A stretch of DNA of 64,000 nt from Rhizomonospora bruguierae. Its GTDB lineage: Bacteria; Actinomycetota; Actinomycetes; Mycobacteriales; Micromonosporaceae. This document shows, piece by piece, positions 57,550-64,000 of this stretch; positions within the stretch are counted from its first letter, which is position 1; each line of letters begins with the position of its first letter. The notes under the pieces were generated by a model. It had not been told where the DNA came from. It did no database searches and saw only the letters and a program-made list of their open reading frames with translations. The translations under genes were made by a program, and so were the position numbers. Where the stretch lies: positions 1-64,000 of the forward strand of contig NZ_BBQH01000036.1 of NCBI RefSeq assembly GCF_018397995.1, written 5' to 3'.

Positions 57550-59871
57550 CTATTCGGAGAAGCCGCCTGCGTGTTGGGCGGCCCGGTGGATGGACTCGGG
57601 AACGAGTTGGAGGATGTTGTCGCCTTCCACGTGATGCCAGATGAGGGGGTCGGCGGGGTTACGGCGGTAGGCGTAGGCCCTGGCCACGTCGGGCTCACCG
57701 GTGGGGAGGAGCCAGCCCCGGGTGCGGGCCAGGGCCCGGTCGGCCAGCTGGTTGTGGAGGTCACGGTCTTTGATGGCCAACTGGTTACGCGGAAGGATGG
57801 CGGTGTCCACGGCGAAGGGGGCCAGGTCGGGGTAGCCGTTGCGGTAGACGATGGGCCGGTAGTCGGCGCGGCGCAACGCGACGGGGTCGTTGGGGGTGAA
57901 CTCCGAATTGCCGGGGGTGCCGCTCCAGAAGCCCTGTTTCGCCTTGCGTGGGGCGGGGAAGACCTCGATGTTGGCGCCGGGTTTGTCGCCGAAGATGAAG
58001 CACAGTGGGTCGGACGAGAAGCGGCACCAGCGGTTGTTGCCGCGTTGCTTGCGCCAGACGTGCCCGTTGCCGAGGATGATTTCCGCTTCGTACACCTCGT
58101 CGTTCAGCGTGCGGAGCGTGTTGGCGGCCCGGGCGGTGTCGAATTCGCGGCGGAGTGCCCCGGGGCGGCTCGCGAGTTTTTGGGACGACAGGTCCGCTGT
58201 CTTCTCGAGCGCGGCACGTTCGCCGGCCGGGGACTCCCGCATGGCCTTCTTGATGGCTTCCTGCTCGCTGATTCCCTCCGCCTTGGCGATCCGGTCGGCC
58301 CGCGTCCGTAGCGCTTTGGCGCCCGCGGCGATGCCCTCGGTGACCAGCGTGGTGATGATCTCGATTCCGCCGGAGGTGAGAATGCGGGCGAGCCGGCCCG
58401 ACGCGCGCTGCATCTCCAGGACCGACCGTGCGGCGAACACCTCGGACACGGCCAGCCCCAGCTCGGTCAACTGCTGGAGGATGTCCCTGCCCGTCTTGTA
58501 CATCAGGTAGACATCGAGCGCGACGTTCACACCCGGGATCATTTGCGCGATCACCATGGCGCCGAGCGACAGCAGCAGATCCGGACCGTTGGCGATCAGA
58601 CCGTCGATCATCTCGCCCGCGGCCGCCCCGGCGTAGCCGGCCTCCCACAGCCACCGCAGCGCCATGGCGAACCGGTCGCCGTCGCTGCCTGCGGCGACTA
58701 TGCCGTCCGCGGTCCGGATCGCCGTGGTAAACAGGGCGACGCCCTCGTCCCAGGCATCGAGGACGCTGAGACCGGCGGACAACCCACCGGCCATCCCGGT
58801 GAGCAGGGCCGCGGTCTGGAGTCCGATCGATTCGCCTTCGATCCGGTGCAGGTCTTCTTCGGACGCCGCGGCACGCTCACGGGCCAGGGCGGGTAGGTCG
58901 CGGAGGATCCGCTGGCGGTTGCGTACGAAGTCGTCATAATCGGTCGCGTTCGGGACGTAGCTGCCGTCGTCGACGGCCTGGCGGACCTCGCCCGCGAGTT
59001 TCTCCCACGTGAAGGCAAAGGCGGCGACATACCGGAATTGGGCGTAGCGGGCGGTGGCGCGGGCGAAATCGCCGACGCTGTTGCCGGCCGGTGCCCGAAG
59101 ATGGGCGTAGCGGAGCTCGATGGTGCTGAGGGCGGCCAACTCGGCAAGCGGAATGGGGACGCCCTTGGCCGCGATGTCCGGTGGGAGCTGGGCGGCCTGC
59201 GCGGTGAGCGCGGCGCTCATCGCCATCGCCTCGGCGAGGATCGCGGCCGGATCGGCGCCCAGGCTGAGGGCGGCCCCGATTCGGCCACCCCAGGTGAGCG
59301 GGAAACCCTTCGGCGTCGTCATGAGGGCGAGTTCAGCGCCCGCCGGCCCGCCGAGGGCGTTCAGCGTGTCCAGTTCGGTGGTGGCGAGGTGACGTGCAGA
59401 GCGGACGAACTCGTCGAGCTGGTCCGGGGTCTCGAACCGGGGATGCGGCCGCACCCTCAGCAGCAGCGACTCCCGGCTTCCACTGGCCCGCAGGTAGCGG
59501 TCGCTGTCTTGGCCGGCGTCGACGTTGGCCGCGTCGATGTGCCGCGCCAACTCGCGTACCAGGTCCGGCTCGCCCTCTGCGGACGGCTGGCGTTGGACGG
59601 TGCCGTCGCTCGATGACAGCTCGTCCTCGTTGTTCGCCCGGCACGGCGCACAGTCGGTGCACCCGGAGCCGCACGCCCGCTGGACAGCGGCCCGGCCGAT
59701 GAGACGGGAGACTGCCTGGTTGCCCGCGGCGCGTTGGAGCAACAGCATGCTGCGGTGGTTCGCCCGTAATGCGGCGCTGTCGTCGCTCGTGGGTTGCCCG
59801 CCGTGGGAAGCGATGCGTTGACGGCGCTCAGGGGAATCCCGCAGGGAAACCCGCTGCACGGCCGCCGTCAT
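57550..59871 (-). CDS. large toxin-like protein with C-terminal WHH-type nuclease domain
   Basis: A 773-residue protein. Residues 40-60 (LLLQRAAGNQAVSRLIGRAAV) carry the QRxAGNxAV pattern common at the N-terminus of actinobacterial proteins loaded onto contractile injection particles, followed by ACGSGCTDCAPC. The middle (about 90-560) is helical with hydrophobic patches near 370-490. The C-terminus (LIWHHVEGDNILQLVPESIH, then HAGG) matches the WHH family of the HNH/endonuclease VII superfamily, with the paired His and the closing LVP..iH...H. It would cut DNA in a target cell. No immunity gene is evident next to it and there is no signal peptide. Confidence 0.7.
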   Translation of the reverse strand: MTAAVQRVSLRDSPERRQRIASHGGQPTSDDSAALRANHRSMLLLQRAAGNQAVSRLIGRAAVQRACGSGCTDCAPCRANNEDELSSSDGTVQRQPSAEGEPDLVRELARHIDAANVDAGQDSDRYLRASGSRESLLLRVRPHPRFETPDQLDEFVRSARHLATTELDTLNALGGPAGAELALMTTPKGFPLTWGGRIGAALSLGADPAAILAEAMAMSAALTAQAAQLPPDIAAKGVPIPLAELAALSTIELRYAHLRAPAGNSVGDFARATARYAQFRYVAAFAFTWEKLAGEVRQAVDDGSYVPNATDYDDFVRNRQRILRDLPALARERAAASEEDLHRIEGESIGLQTAALLTGMAGGLSAGLSVLDAWDEGVALFTTAIRTADGIVAAGSDGDRFAMALRWLWEAGYAGAAAGEMIDGLIANGPDLLLSLGAMVIAQMIPGVNVALDVYLMYKTGRDILQQLTELGLAVSEVFAARSVLEMQRASGRLARILTSGGIEIITTLVTEGIAAGAKALRTRADRIAKAEGISEQEAIKKAMRESPAGERAALEKTADLSSQKLASRPGALRREFDTARAANTLRTLNDEVYEAEIILGNGHVWRKQRGNNRWCRFSSDPLCFIFGDKPGANIEVFPAPRKAKQGFWSGTPGNSEFTPNDPVALRRADYRPIVYRNGYPDLAPFAVDTAILPRNQLAIKDRDLHNQLADRALARTRGWLLPTGEPDVARAYAYRRNPADPLIWHHVEGDNILQLVPESIHRAAQHAGGFSE

Positions 59872-59877
59872 CGGGCC

Positions 59878-59906
59878 AGGCTAACGACGACCCGTTACCA
59901 GCGGAA
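59878..59906 (-). promoter_or_regulatory. candidate promoter giving a leaderless toxin transcript
   Basis: TAGCCT (59878-59883) lies six bases before the ATG at 59871; 17 bases further upstream is TTCCGC, a weak -35. A start site seven bases after the -10 falls on the ATG itself, so the mRNA would have no leader. No ribosome binding site precedes the ATG, which agrees. Confidence 0.4.
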
Positions 59907-59973
59907 CCTCGCGAGGGACAGCCATACGGGCACTTCCGCCTGCACCCGTGGGCATCGTGATCCCGCCCGCCGC

Positions 59974-61749
59974 TCAGCCGCCCACCGCGATTGGCCAGGG
60001 CATGCCCCACGACGTGCTCAGCGCGCCGCGTTCAGGTAGCGCAGCACGGCGAGCACTCGCCGGTGGTGGAGGCGGTCGTCGTTGGTGAGTTGGTGTCATC
60101 GGCTGTTGAGGTACTTGGCCGTGGCGCTGTGGGTGTCCGCATCGATGCCCCGGTCGCGGAGATCTCCAGGGACCGCGGAAAGCGGCAGCGTCGCTGGTGA
60201 ATCTGCCCCGCGCCCGTGCGACGCACGCGGCCGCCCAGTCGTTCTCCTCGGCCGTGTGTTCAGCCTGTTCGAGCCGTCTCCCCGCGTCAGGCAGGTGGGC
60301 GAGCACCGCCAACTCCGCGCCCGCCGCGTTCGCGTACGCCCGGTACCACGGTGGTGTGAACTCCTGGAACGCGTTGCGCACCAGGCGGTCCGCGTTGGTC
60401 AGGTGTCCGGTGTGGATGGCCAGCCTGGCCTCCACGAAGGCCGTGGTGGCCGCGAGGCGCCACGGGCGTGGATCGGTATGGCCGGCGAACTCCAGCGTGC
60501 GTGCCCGCCAGAGCCCGTGGTCGCCGCGTAGACCGGTCGCCAGCTCCAGCACCTGCACCGACGGCGCGAGCCACGCCAGGAGTGGAGCGCCCGCGGCGCG
60601 CCACTCGGCGAACGCCCGCTCGCCCAGTTCGATGGCCTCGTCGAAGCGGCCGGACAGCGTGAGCGGCGCCAGGTACTTGAGGAGCGACACGAACGGGTAG
60701 TCGCCGTTGACCGGATCCTGTTCGGTGGCACGGGCGGCGGTGGCCAGTGCCCCCGGCAGGTCACCCACCGCCAGCGCGCACAGCGAGACGGAGTGGAACA
60801 AGTCGAACATCTCGATGCCGTCGGCCGGCCGGTGTTTGGTGAGCATGGGCAGCAGGTCTAGCCGCTCGCGGGCGATGCGGTAGGCCTCGCGGAGCCGGCC
60901 CTGACGCGCGGCGGCCGAGTTGGCGCTGTCCAGGGCGCCCTGCAGCAGCGTCGGATCGCCCGCGTCGTGCGCGGCCTCGATGGCGGCGGCCGGGTCGGCC
61001 CCGGCCTGCCAGGCCCGAGCGGTGGCGAGCACCGCCGCACGGTCGAGGAACAGGGTCTCGGCGGCCGAGCCGAGCGGCAGCGGCGGCACCGGGTGTGATT
61101 CCTCGCCCGTGACGCCGAGCCGCTCCCGGCTGGTCGCGAGGATCCGCAGCCGCCCGCCCGCGCGCAACAGGGCCTCGACAAGCCCGCCGACCTCGTCGAG
61201 CACGTGCTCGCAGTTGTCCAGCACGAGCAGCATCGCCCGTCCGCGCACCCGGTCGGCCACGCTGTCGAGCAGCGGCCGCGGCGGGCGTTCGGTGACGCCG
61301 AGCGCGTTGGCCGCGGCGGCCACCACCTGCCCGGGCGGAACCGGCACGAGGTCGAGGTACACCACGCCGACCGGGAACCGCGGGGCCACCGCGGCGGCCG
61401 CCGTGACGGCGAGCCGGGTCTTACCCACCCCGCCCGGCCCGGTGAGGCTCACCAACCGGCTGGTGCCCAACGCCGTCCGCACCACCTCGAGTTCCTCGGC
61501 GCGGCCGACGAAACTGGTCCGGGCCTCCGGCAGCACCGCGTCGTCGGCCCGCGCCCCGAGTTCGGCCGCCTCGGCGGCGAGCGCGGCCAACTGGCGGCGG
61601 TCGCTCGCGCCGCACTTGCGCAGCAGCGCCGACACATGGCTCTCCACCGTGCGGGCCGAGATGTGCAGTCGGCCGGCGATCTGCGCGTTCGTCAGGTGCT
61701 CGCCGACAGCCGCGAGCACCTCGGCCTCCCTGGCCGAGATCTCCCCCAC
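59974..61749 (-). CDS. LuxR-type HTH/ATPase regulator, internally deleted and 3'-degenerate
   Basis: The 591-residue frame has a LuxR helix-turn-helix at residues 4-65 (ISAREAEVLAAVGEHLTNAQ, SARTVESHVSALLRKC), then an AAA/NB-ARC ATPase with Walker A SLTGPGGVGKTRLA and Walker B AMLLVLDNCEH. The ATPase stops at LFLDRA; the family's GLPLAIEL and winged-helix section (about 250-300 residues) is missing, and a helical TPR-like tail follows (to about residue 505). The last 75 residues are Arg/Pro-rich shadow sequence. The high-G/C third-position frame continues in another phase and reads ADTHSATAKYLNSR to a TGA at 60096-60098, so a frameshift is likely near 60200. GTG 61749 is chosen as start. Probably a damaged regulator; could be sequencing error. 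Confidence 0.6.
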   Translation of the reverse strand: MGEISAREAEVLAAVGEHLTNAQIAGRLHISARTVESHVSALLRKCGASDRRQLAALAAEAAELGARADDAVLPEARTSFVGRAEELEVVRTALGTSRLVSLTGPGGVGKTRLAVTAAAAVAPRFPVGVVYLDLVPVPPGQVVAAAANALGVTERPPRPLLDSVADRVRGRAMLLVLDNCEHVLDEVGGLVEALLRAGGRLRILATSRERLGVTGEESHPVPPLPLGSAAETLFLDRAAVLATARAWQAGADPAAAIEAAHDAGDPTLLQGALDSANSAAARQGRLREAYRIARERLDLLPMLTKHRPADGIEMFDLFHSVSLCALAVGDLPGALATAARATEQDPVNGDYPFVSLLKYLAPLTLSGRFDEAIELGERAFAEWRAAGAPLLAWLAPSVQVLELATGLRGDHGLWRARTLEFAGHTDPRPWRLAATTAFVEARLAIHTGHLTNADRLVRNAFQEFTPPWYRAYANAAGAELAVLAHLPDAGRRLEQAEHTAEENDWAAACVARARGRFTSDAAAFRGPWRSPRPGHRCGHPQRHGQVPQQPMTPTHQRRPPPPPASARRAALPERGALSTSWGMPWPIAVGG

Positions 61750-62238
61750 GGAAGCGGACCCACCCCGCACATGATTCCGTACCCGATCCGTGGCAAGCAC
61801 GGATGCCCGCAGACTGACCCTGCCGGACGGTGTCACGGCACCGACGGAGTTGACACACGGCGACGTGGTCGCCCGGGCGATCAACCGCACCGACCTGGCC
61901 GACGACGTGGCGGGCATCAGGCCCGTCCGTCCCCGGTGGGACCGGCGGCGTTCAGCCACGCCCCGGTCACCCACCCGCCTCTGCCGTCCCCGGCCCAGCC
62001 GAGCCCGCCGTCTCCGGCCGTACCGGCGGCGCGTCGCTTGCAGCAAACGCCGCGCACCACGACCTGCTTGCCGCCGTGGCCCGGCACCGGGCTGGTTGTC
62101 CGTGCATACGAGGCCGCGCTGACGGCCGGCTATCTTCGGCACGAGTTCGGCGACGTCAACCTCCTCCTGCCGGCCGGCTCCGTCGACGCGGATCAACGGG
62201 TATAGTCCCGCGCGATCTTGTCGAGTGGAGGATGACGC
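61750..62238. other. intergenic region of uncertain coding content
   Basis: No gene is supported in these 489 bases. A piece near 62090-62205 on the plus strand (VRAYEAALTAGYLRHEFGD) has normal codon bias and may be the remnant of a gene; the start is not visible. The GGAGG before ATG 62239 ends the region. Confidence 0.35.
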
Positions 62239-63444
62239 ATGTCCGAAGTTGACCGAACCGACACCGACATCGCGGCGCCGAGGTTCGACTCGGCCATGCG
62301 CGGCTACGAGCGGCGCCAGGTCGACCGCCACGTGGCCGGGGCGGCCGCCCATATCACCCGGTTAACGGCGGATCGCGAGCAGGCACACGCGCACATCCGT
62401 AACCTGAACGCCGGCCTCGAGCAGCTGCACGCGGAGCTGACGGAGCTGCGGGAGCGGCCGCCGCGGCTGGACCGCGCGTCGTTCCGCCACCTGGGCACGA
62501 TGGTCGACGAGATCCTGGCGCTGTCGGAGAAGCAGGGCGCCGCGATCGTCGAGGCGGCCGGCGAGCGGGCGGAGGAGCTGCGCGCTGAGGCCGAGCGGGC
62601 CCTCGCCTCGTCCCGCGAGCACGCCGAGGTGCTGCGCGCGGAGGGCGAGGCGGCGCGGCAGCGGGCCGAGCAGGGGGCGCAGCGGCTCGCGGAGGAGAAC
62701 GCGCAGCGGATCGAGCAGGCGGAGGCGGAGGCCCGGTCGCGGATGGACGCGGCGATCGAGCAGACCCGGCAGGAGATCGCCGGCCTCCGCTCGGCCGCCG
62801 AGGCGGAGGTGGCCGACCTGCGCTCGGCGGCCGAGGCCGAGGTGGCAAGTGCCCGGGCGTCGGCCGAGCAGTACGCGACCGAGCTGCGGCAGCGCGCGGA
62901 GGAGCAGGACGCGGCACACCAGCAGCGGCTCGCCGCGGTGCAGAAGGAGATCGAGGCCCGGCAGCAGGCCCTGACCCAGGTACGGGCGGCGTTGGAGAAC
63001 GCGCAGCAGCAGCTGACCCAGACCCGCCAGGAGGCCGGCGCGGCGGAGCGGGATCTTGCACAGGTGACGCAACGCCTGGAGGCGACGCGGCAGCACCTGA
63101 CGGCGGAGATCGAGCGGCTGGAGTCGGCGCGCCGCGCCGCGGAACAGGTCGAGCAGCAGACCGTCGAGGCCCGGGCCCGCATGCAACGCGAGGCCAAGCG
63201 CGTGGCCGACCGCGCCGCGGCGGCGGTGATGGCGGCCGCGGCCATCGGCGAGCAGACCGGCGAGTTCAAGATGGTCGCCGTCCGGGCCGCGGCCGCCGAG
63301 GAGGCGGACACCGCGGCGGCCGGCGACGCCGACGCACCGCCGCCGGCCACGGTTGCCGCACCCGCGCCGCGAGAGGCACCATCACCGGTGCAGCGCGCGT
63401 TTCCCCCGGCGATGGCGCCAGCGCCAGATCGCACCGACGCCTGA
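62239..63444 (+). CDS. DivIVA-like coiled-coil protein
   Basis: A 401-residue protein with a DivIVA-type N-terminus (FDSAMRGYERRQVDRHV, residues 15-33) followed by a coiled coil of nearly 300 residues rich in Ala, Glu, Gln and Arg, and a Pro/Ala-rich tail. It resembles the FilP/Scy or cellulose-binding-like coiled-coil proteins that organise cell poles or the cytoskeleton in filamentous actinomycetes. A 36-base tandem repeat (62783-62850, SAAEAEVADLR then SAAEAEVASAR) lies in the coil. GGAGG seven bases before ATG. Confidence 0.8.
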   Translation: MSEVDRTDTDIAAPRFDSAMRGYERRQVDRHVAGAAAHITRLTADREQAHAHIRNLNAGLEQLHAELTELRERPPRLDRASFRHLGTMVDEILALSEKQGAAIVEAAGERAEELRAEAERALASSREHAEVLRAEGEAARQRAEQGAQRLAEENAQRIEQAEAEARSRMDAAIEQTRQEIAGLRSAAEAEVADLRSAAEAEVASARASAEQYATELRQRAEEQDAAHQQRLAAVQKEIEARQQALTQVRAALENAQQQLTQTRQEAGAAERDLAQVTQRLEATRQHLTAEIERLESARRAAEQVEQQTVEARARMQREAKRVADRAAAAVMAAAAIGEQTGEFKMVAVRAAAAEEADTAAAGDADAPPPATVAAPAPREAPSPVQRAFPPAMAPAPDRTDA

Positions 63445-63451
63445 GGTCACC

Positions 63452-63469
63452 AGGGCAGAGCGCTGCCCT
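63452..63469 (+). terminator. hairpin terminator after the DivIVA-like gene
   Basis: AGGGCAG (63452-63458) pairs with CTGCCCT (63463-63469) around AGCG, eight bases after the stop codon at 63444. A clean seven-base stem with no U-tract. Confidence 0.6.
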
Positions 63470-63754
63470 CGAACCACAACCGCCGCCTTCGACCGAAGCG
63501 AGGCCCACGCGCGGAAGACTCGAAGCTGGGAGATCAAGGCCGCCTATCGACACGGTTCGGGGCACGGCGCGTTCGCCGGACCTCCGTCGAGCCGCCCACG
63601 ACATGTCCTGCGCCCAGCAGCAGATCCTGGCCGCCGCCTGCTGGGCCGCTACCCAACCGCATCTGCCGATCCTGGCCGACTCCGGCTAGCGTGCACCCGG
63701 CGAACGCGGGTTCGCGCTGGTGAAAGGCCGCTGGACAGTCCTACGACACGTCAG

Positions 63755-64000
63755 TTAAGCCGCTTTCGCGAAGTAGAGCAATCCGAGGCCGATCGCACCG
63801 ATGCAGATACCGAGCAGGTTGACCCAACGGTACCGGGTTTCCGCCTCCCGAATGTCGGCCGGGGCGGGGGCTGCGAATACGGCATCGCCCAGGCGGTCGG
63901 CACGCCTCAGGAGTTCCCGACCCGACGGGTTACTCCATCGGAACAGGCCCGGTGACAGGGCGCCTACCCAGATCAGTTTGTCTCCCTTCACTCGCACCCT
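63755..64000 (-). CDS. small membrane protein, cut by the window edge
   Basis: An open frame on the minus strand runs from the right edge to a stop at 63755. It reads RVKGDKLIWVGALSPGLF then ADRLGDAVFAAPAPADIREAE and ends with a membrane helix (NLLGICIGAIGLGLLYFAKA). A GTG at 63997 is possible but the true start may lie outside the window. No family recognised. Confidence 0.5.
   Translation of the reverse strand, partial: RVRVKGDKLIWVGALSPGLFRWSNPSGRELLRRADRLGDAVFAAPAPADIREAETRYRWVNLLGICIGAIGLGLLYFAKAA

Noticed and set aside
61790-62122. Plus-strand 110-codon frame before the DivIVA-like gene
   Set aside because: Starts antisense to the LuxR gene and becomes Arg/Pro-rich; no ribosome binding site.
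1-64000. CRISPR arrays, tRNA or rRNA genes, phage integrase or attachment sites
   Set aside because: No regular spacer repeats, cloverleaf-like segments, rRNA stretches or integrase genes were found on reading.

Overview
The window reads as chromosomal DNA of a high-GC actinomycete. Codon third positions are almost all G or C, GTG starts are common, and start sites carry GGAGG-type ribosome binding sites. The actagardine-type lantibiotic locus and the gene styles suggest a relative of the Micromonosporaceae, but that placement is inference. No rRNA, tRNA or CRISPR array was seen.

Left part, 1-13.3 kb. After a small membrane protein, a shortened DUF402 protein and a methyltransferase comes a compact class II lanthipeptide locus on the minus strand: precursor lanA (7386-7577), synthetase lanM (4232-7258) and peptidase-transporter lanT (2025-4235). 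A helix-turn-helix/TPR regulator is divergent from it. The core peptide carries CTLSWEC, the lipid II-binding motif type of mersacidin and actagardine. Next are two convergent HTH-only LysR-like genes, then a four-gene minus-strand operon (11012-13252) of immunity- or chaperone-like small proteins with an internal tandem duplication.

Middle part, 13.6-42.5 kb, is a catabolic island. It holds molybdenum-enzyme maturation genes (MocA-like, XdhC), a NitT/TauT-type ABC transporter whose binding protein is 10 kb away, two complete three-subunit molybdenum hydroxylases with a CoxG protein, a C-C hydrolase with the catalytic layout of 2,6-dihydroxypseudooxynicotine hydrolase, aldehyde dehydrogenase, SDR, UbiX/UbiD decarboxylase pair, two FCD regulators, an ACMSD-type amidohydrolase, two more alpha/beta hydrolases, a nitrilase, isocitrate dehydrogenase and an amidase. 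The set suits uptake, hydroxylation, decarboxylation and ring or side-chain hydrolysis of a (probably N-containing) aromatic acid; the substrate is not known. A 10-base sequence AAGTGTCGAC recurs at five non-coding places before the transporter, binding protein, ubiX and ubiD genes and probably defines one regulon.

42.6-57.3 kb is a second, slightly less GC-rich catabolic block: thirteen close or overlapping minus-strand genes starting from a clear TTGACA/TAGCCT promoter. They encode a binding protein, a cyclic amidohydrolase, an ABC ATPase and permease, a dimeric alpha/beta-barrel protein, an isochorismatase-type hydrolase, an iron-type alcohol dehydrogenase, and a beta-oxidation set (acyl-CoA synthetase, two crotonases, 3-hydroxyacyl-CoA dehydrogenase, paired acyl-CoA dehydrogenases). 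A divergent FCD regulator and a broken ISL3-type transposase lie at its upstream edge.

Right part, 57.5-64 kb: a large protein ending in a WHH-type nuclease domain, a LuxR-type ATPase regulator that looks internally deleted and has a degenerate 3' end, a DivIVA-like coiled-coil protein, and a membrane protein cut by the window edge.
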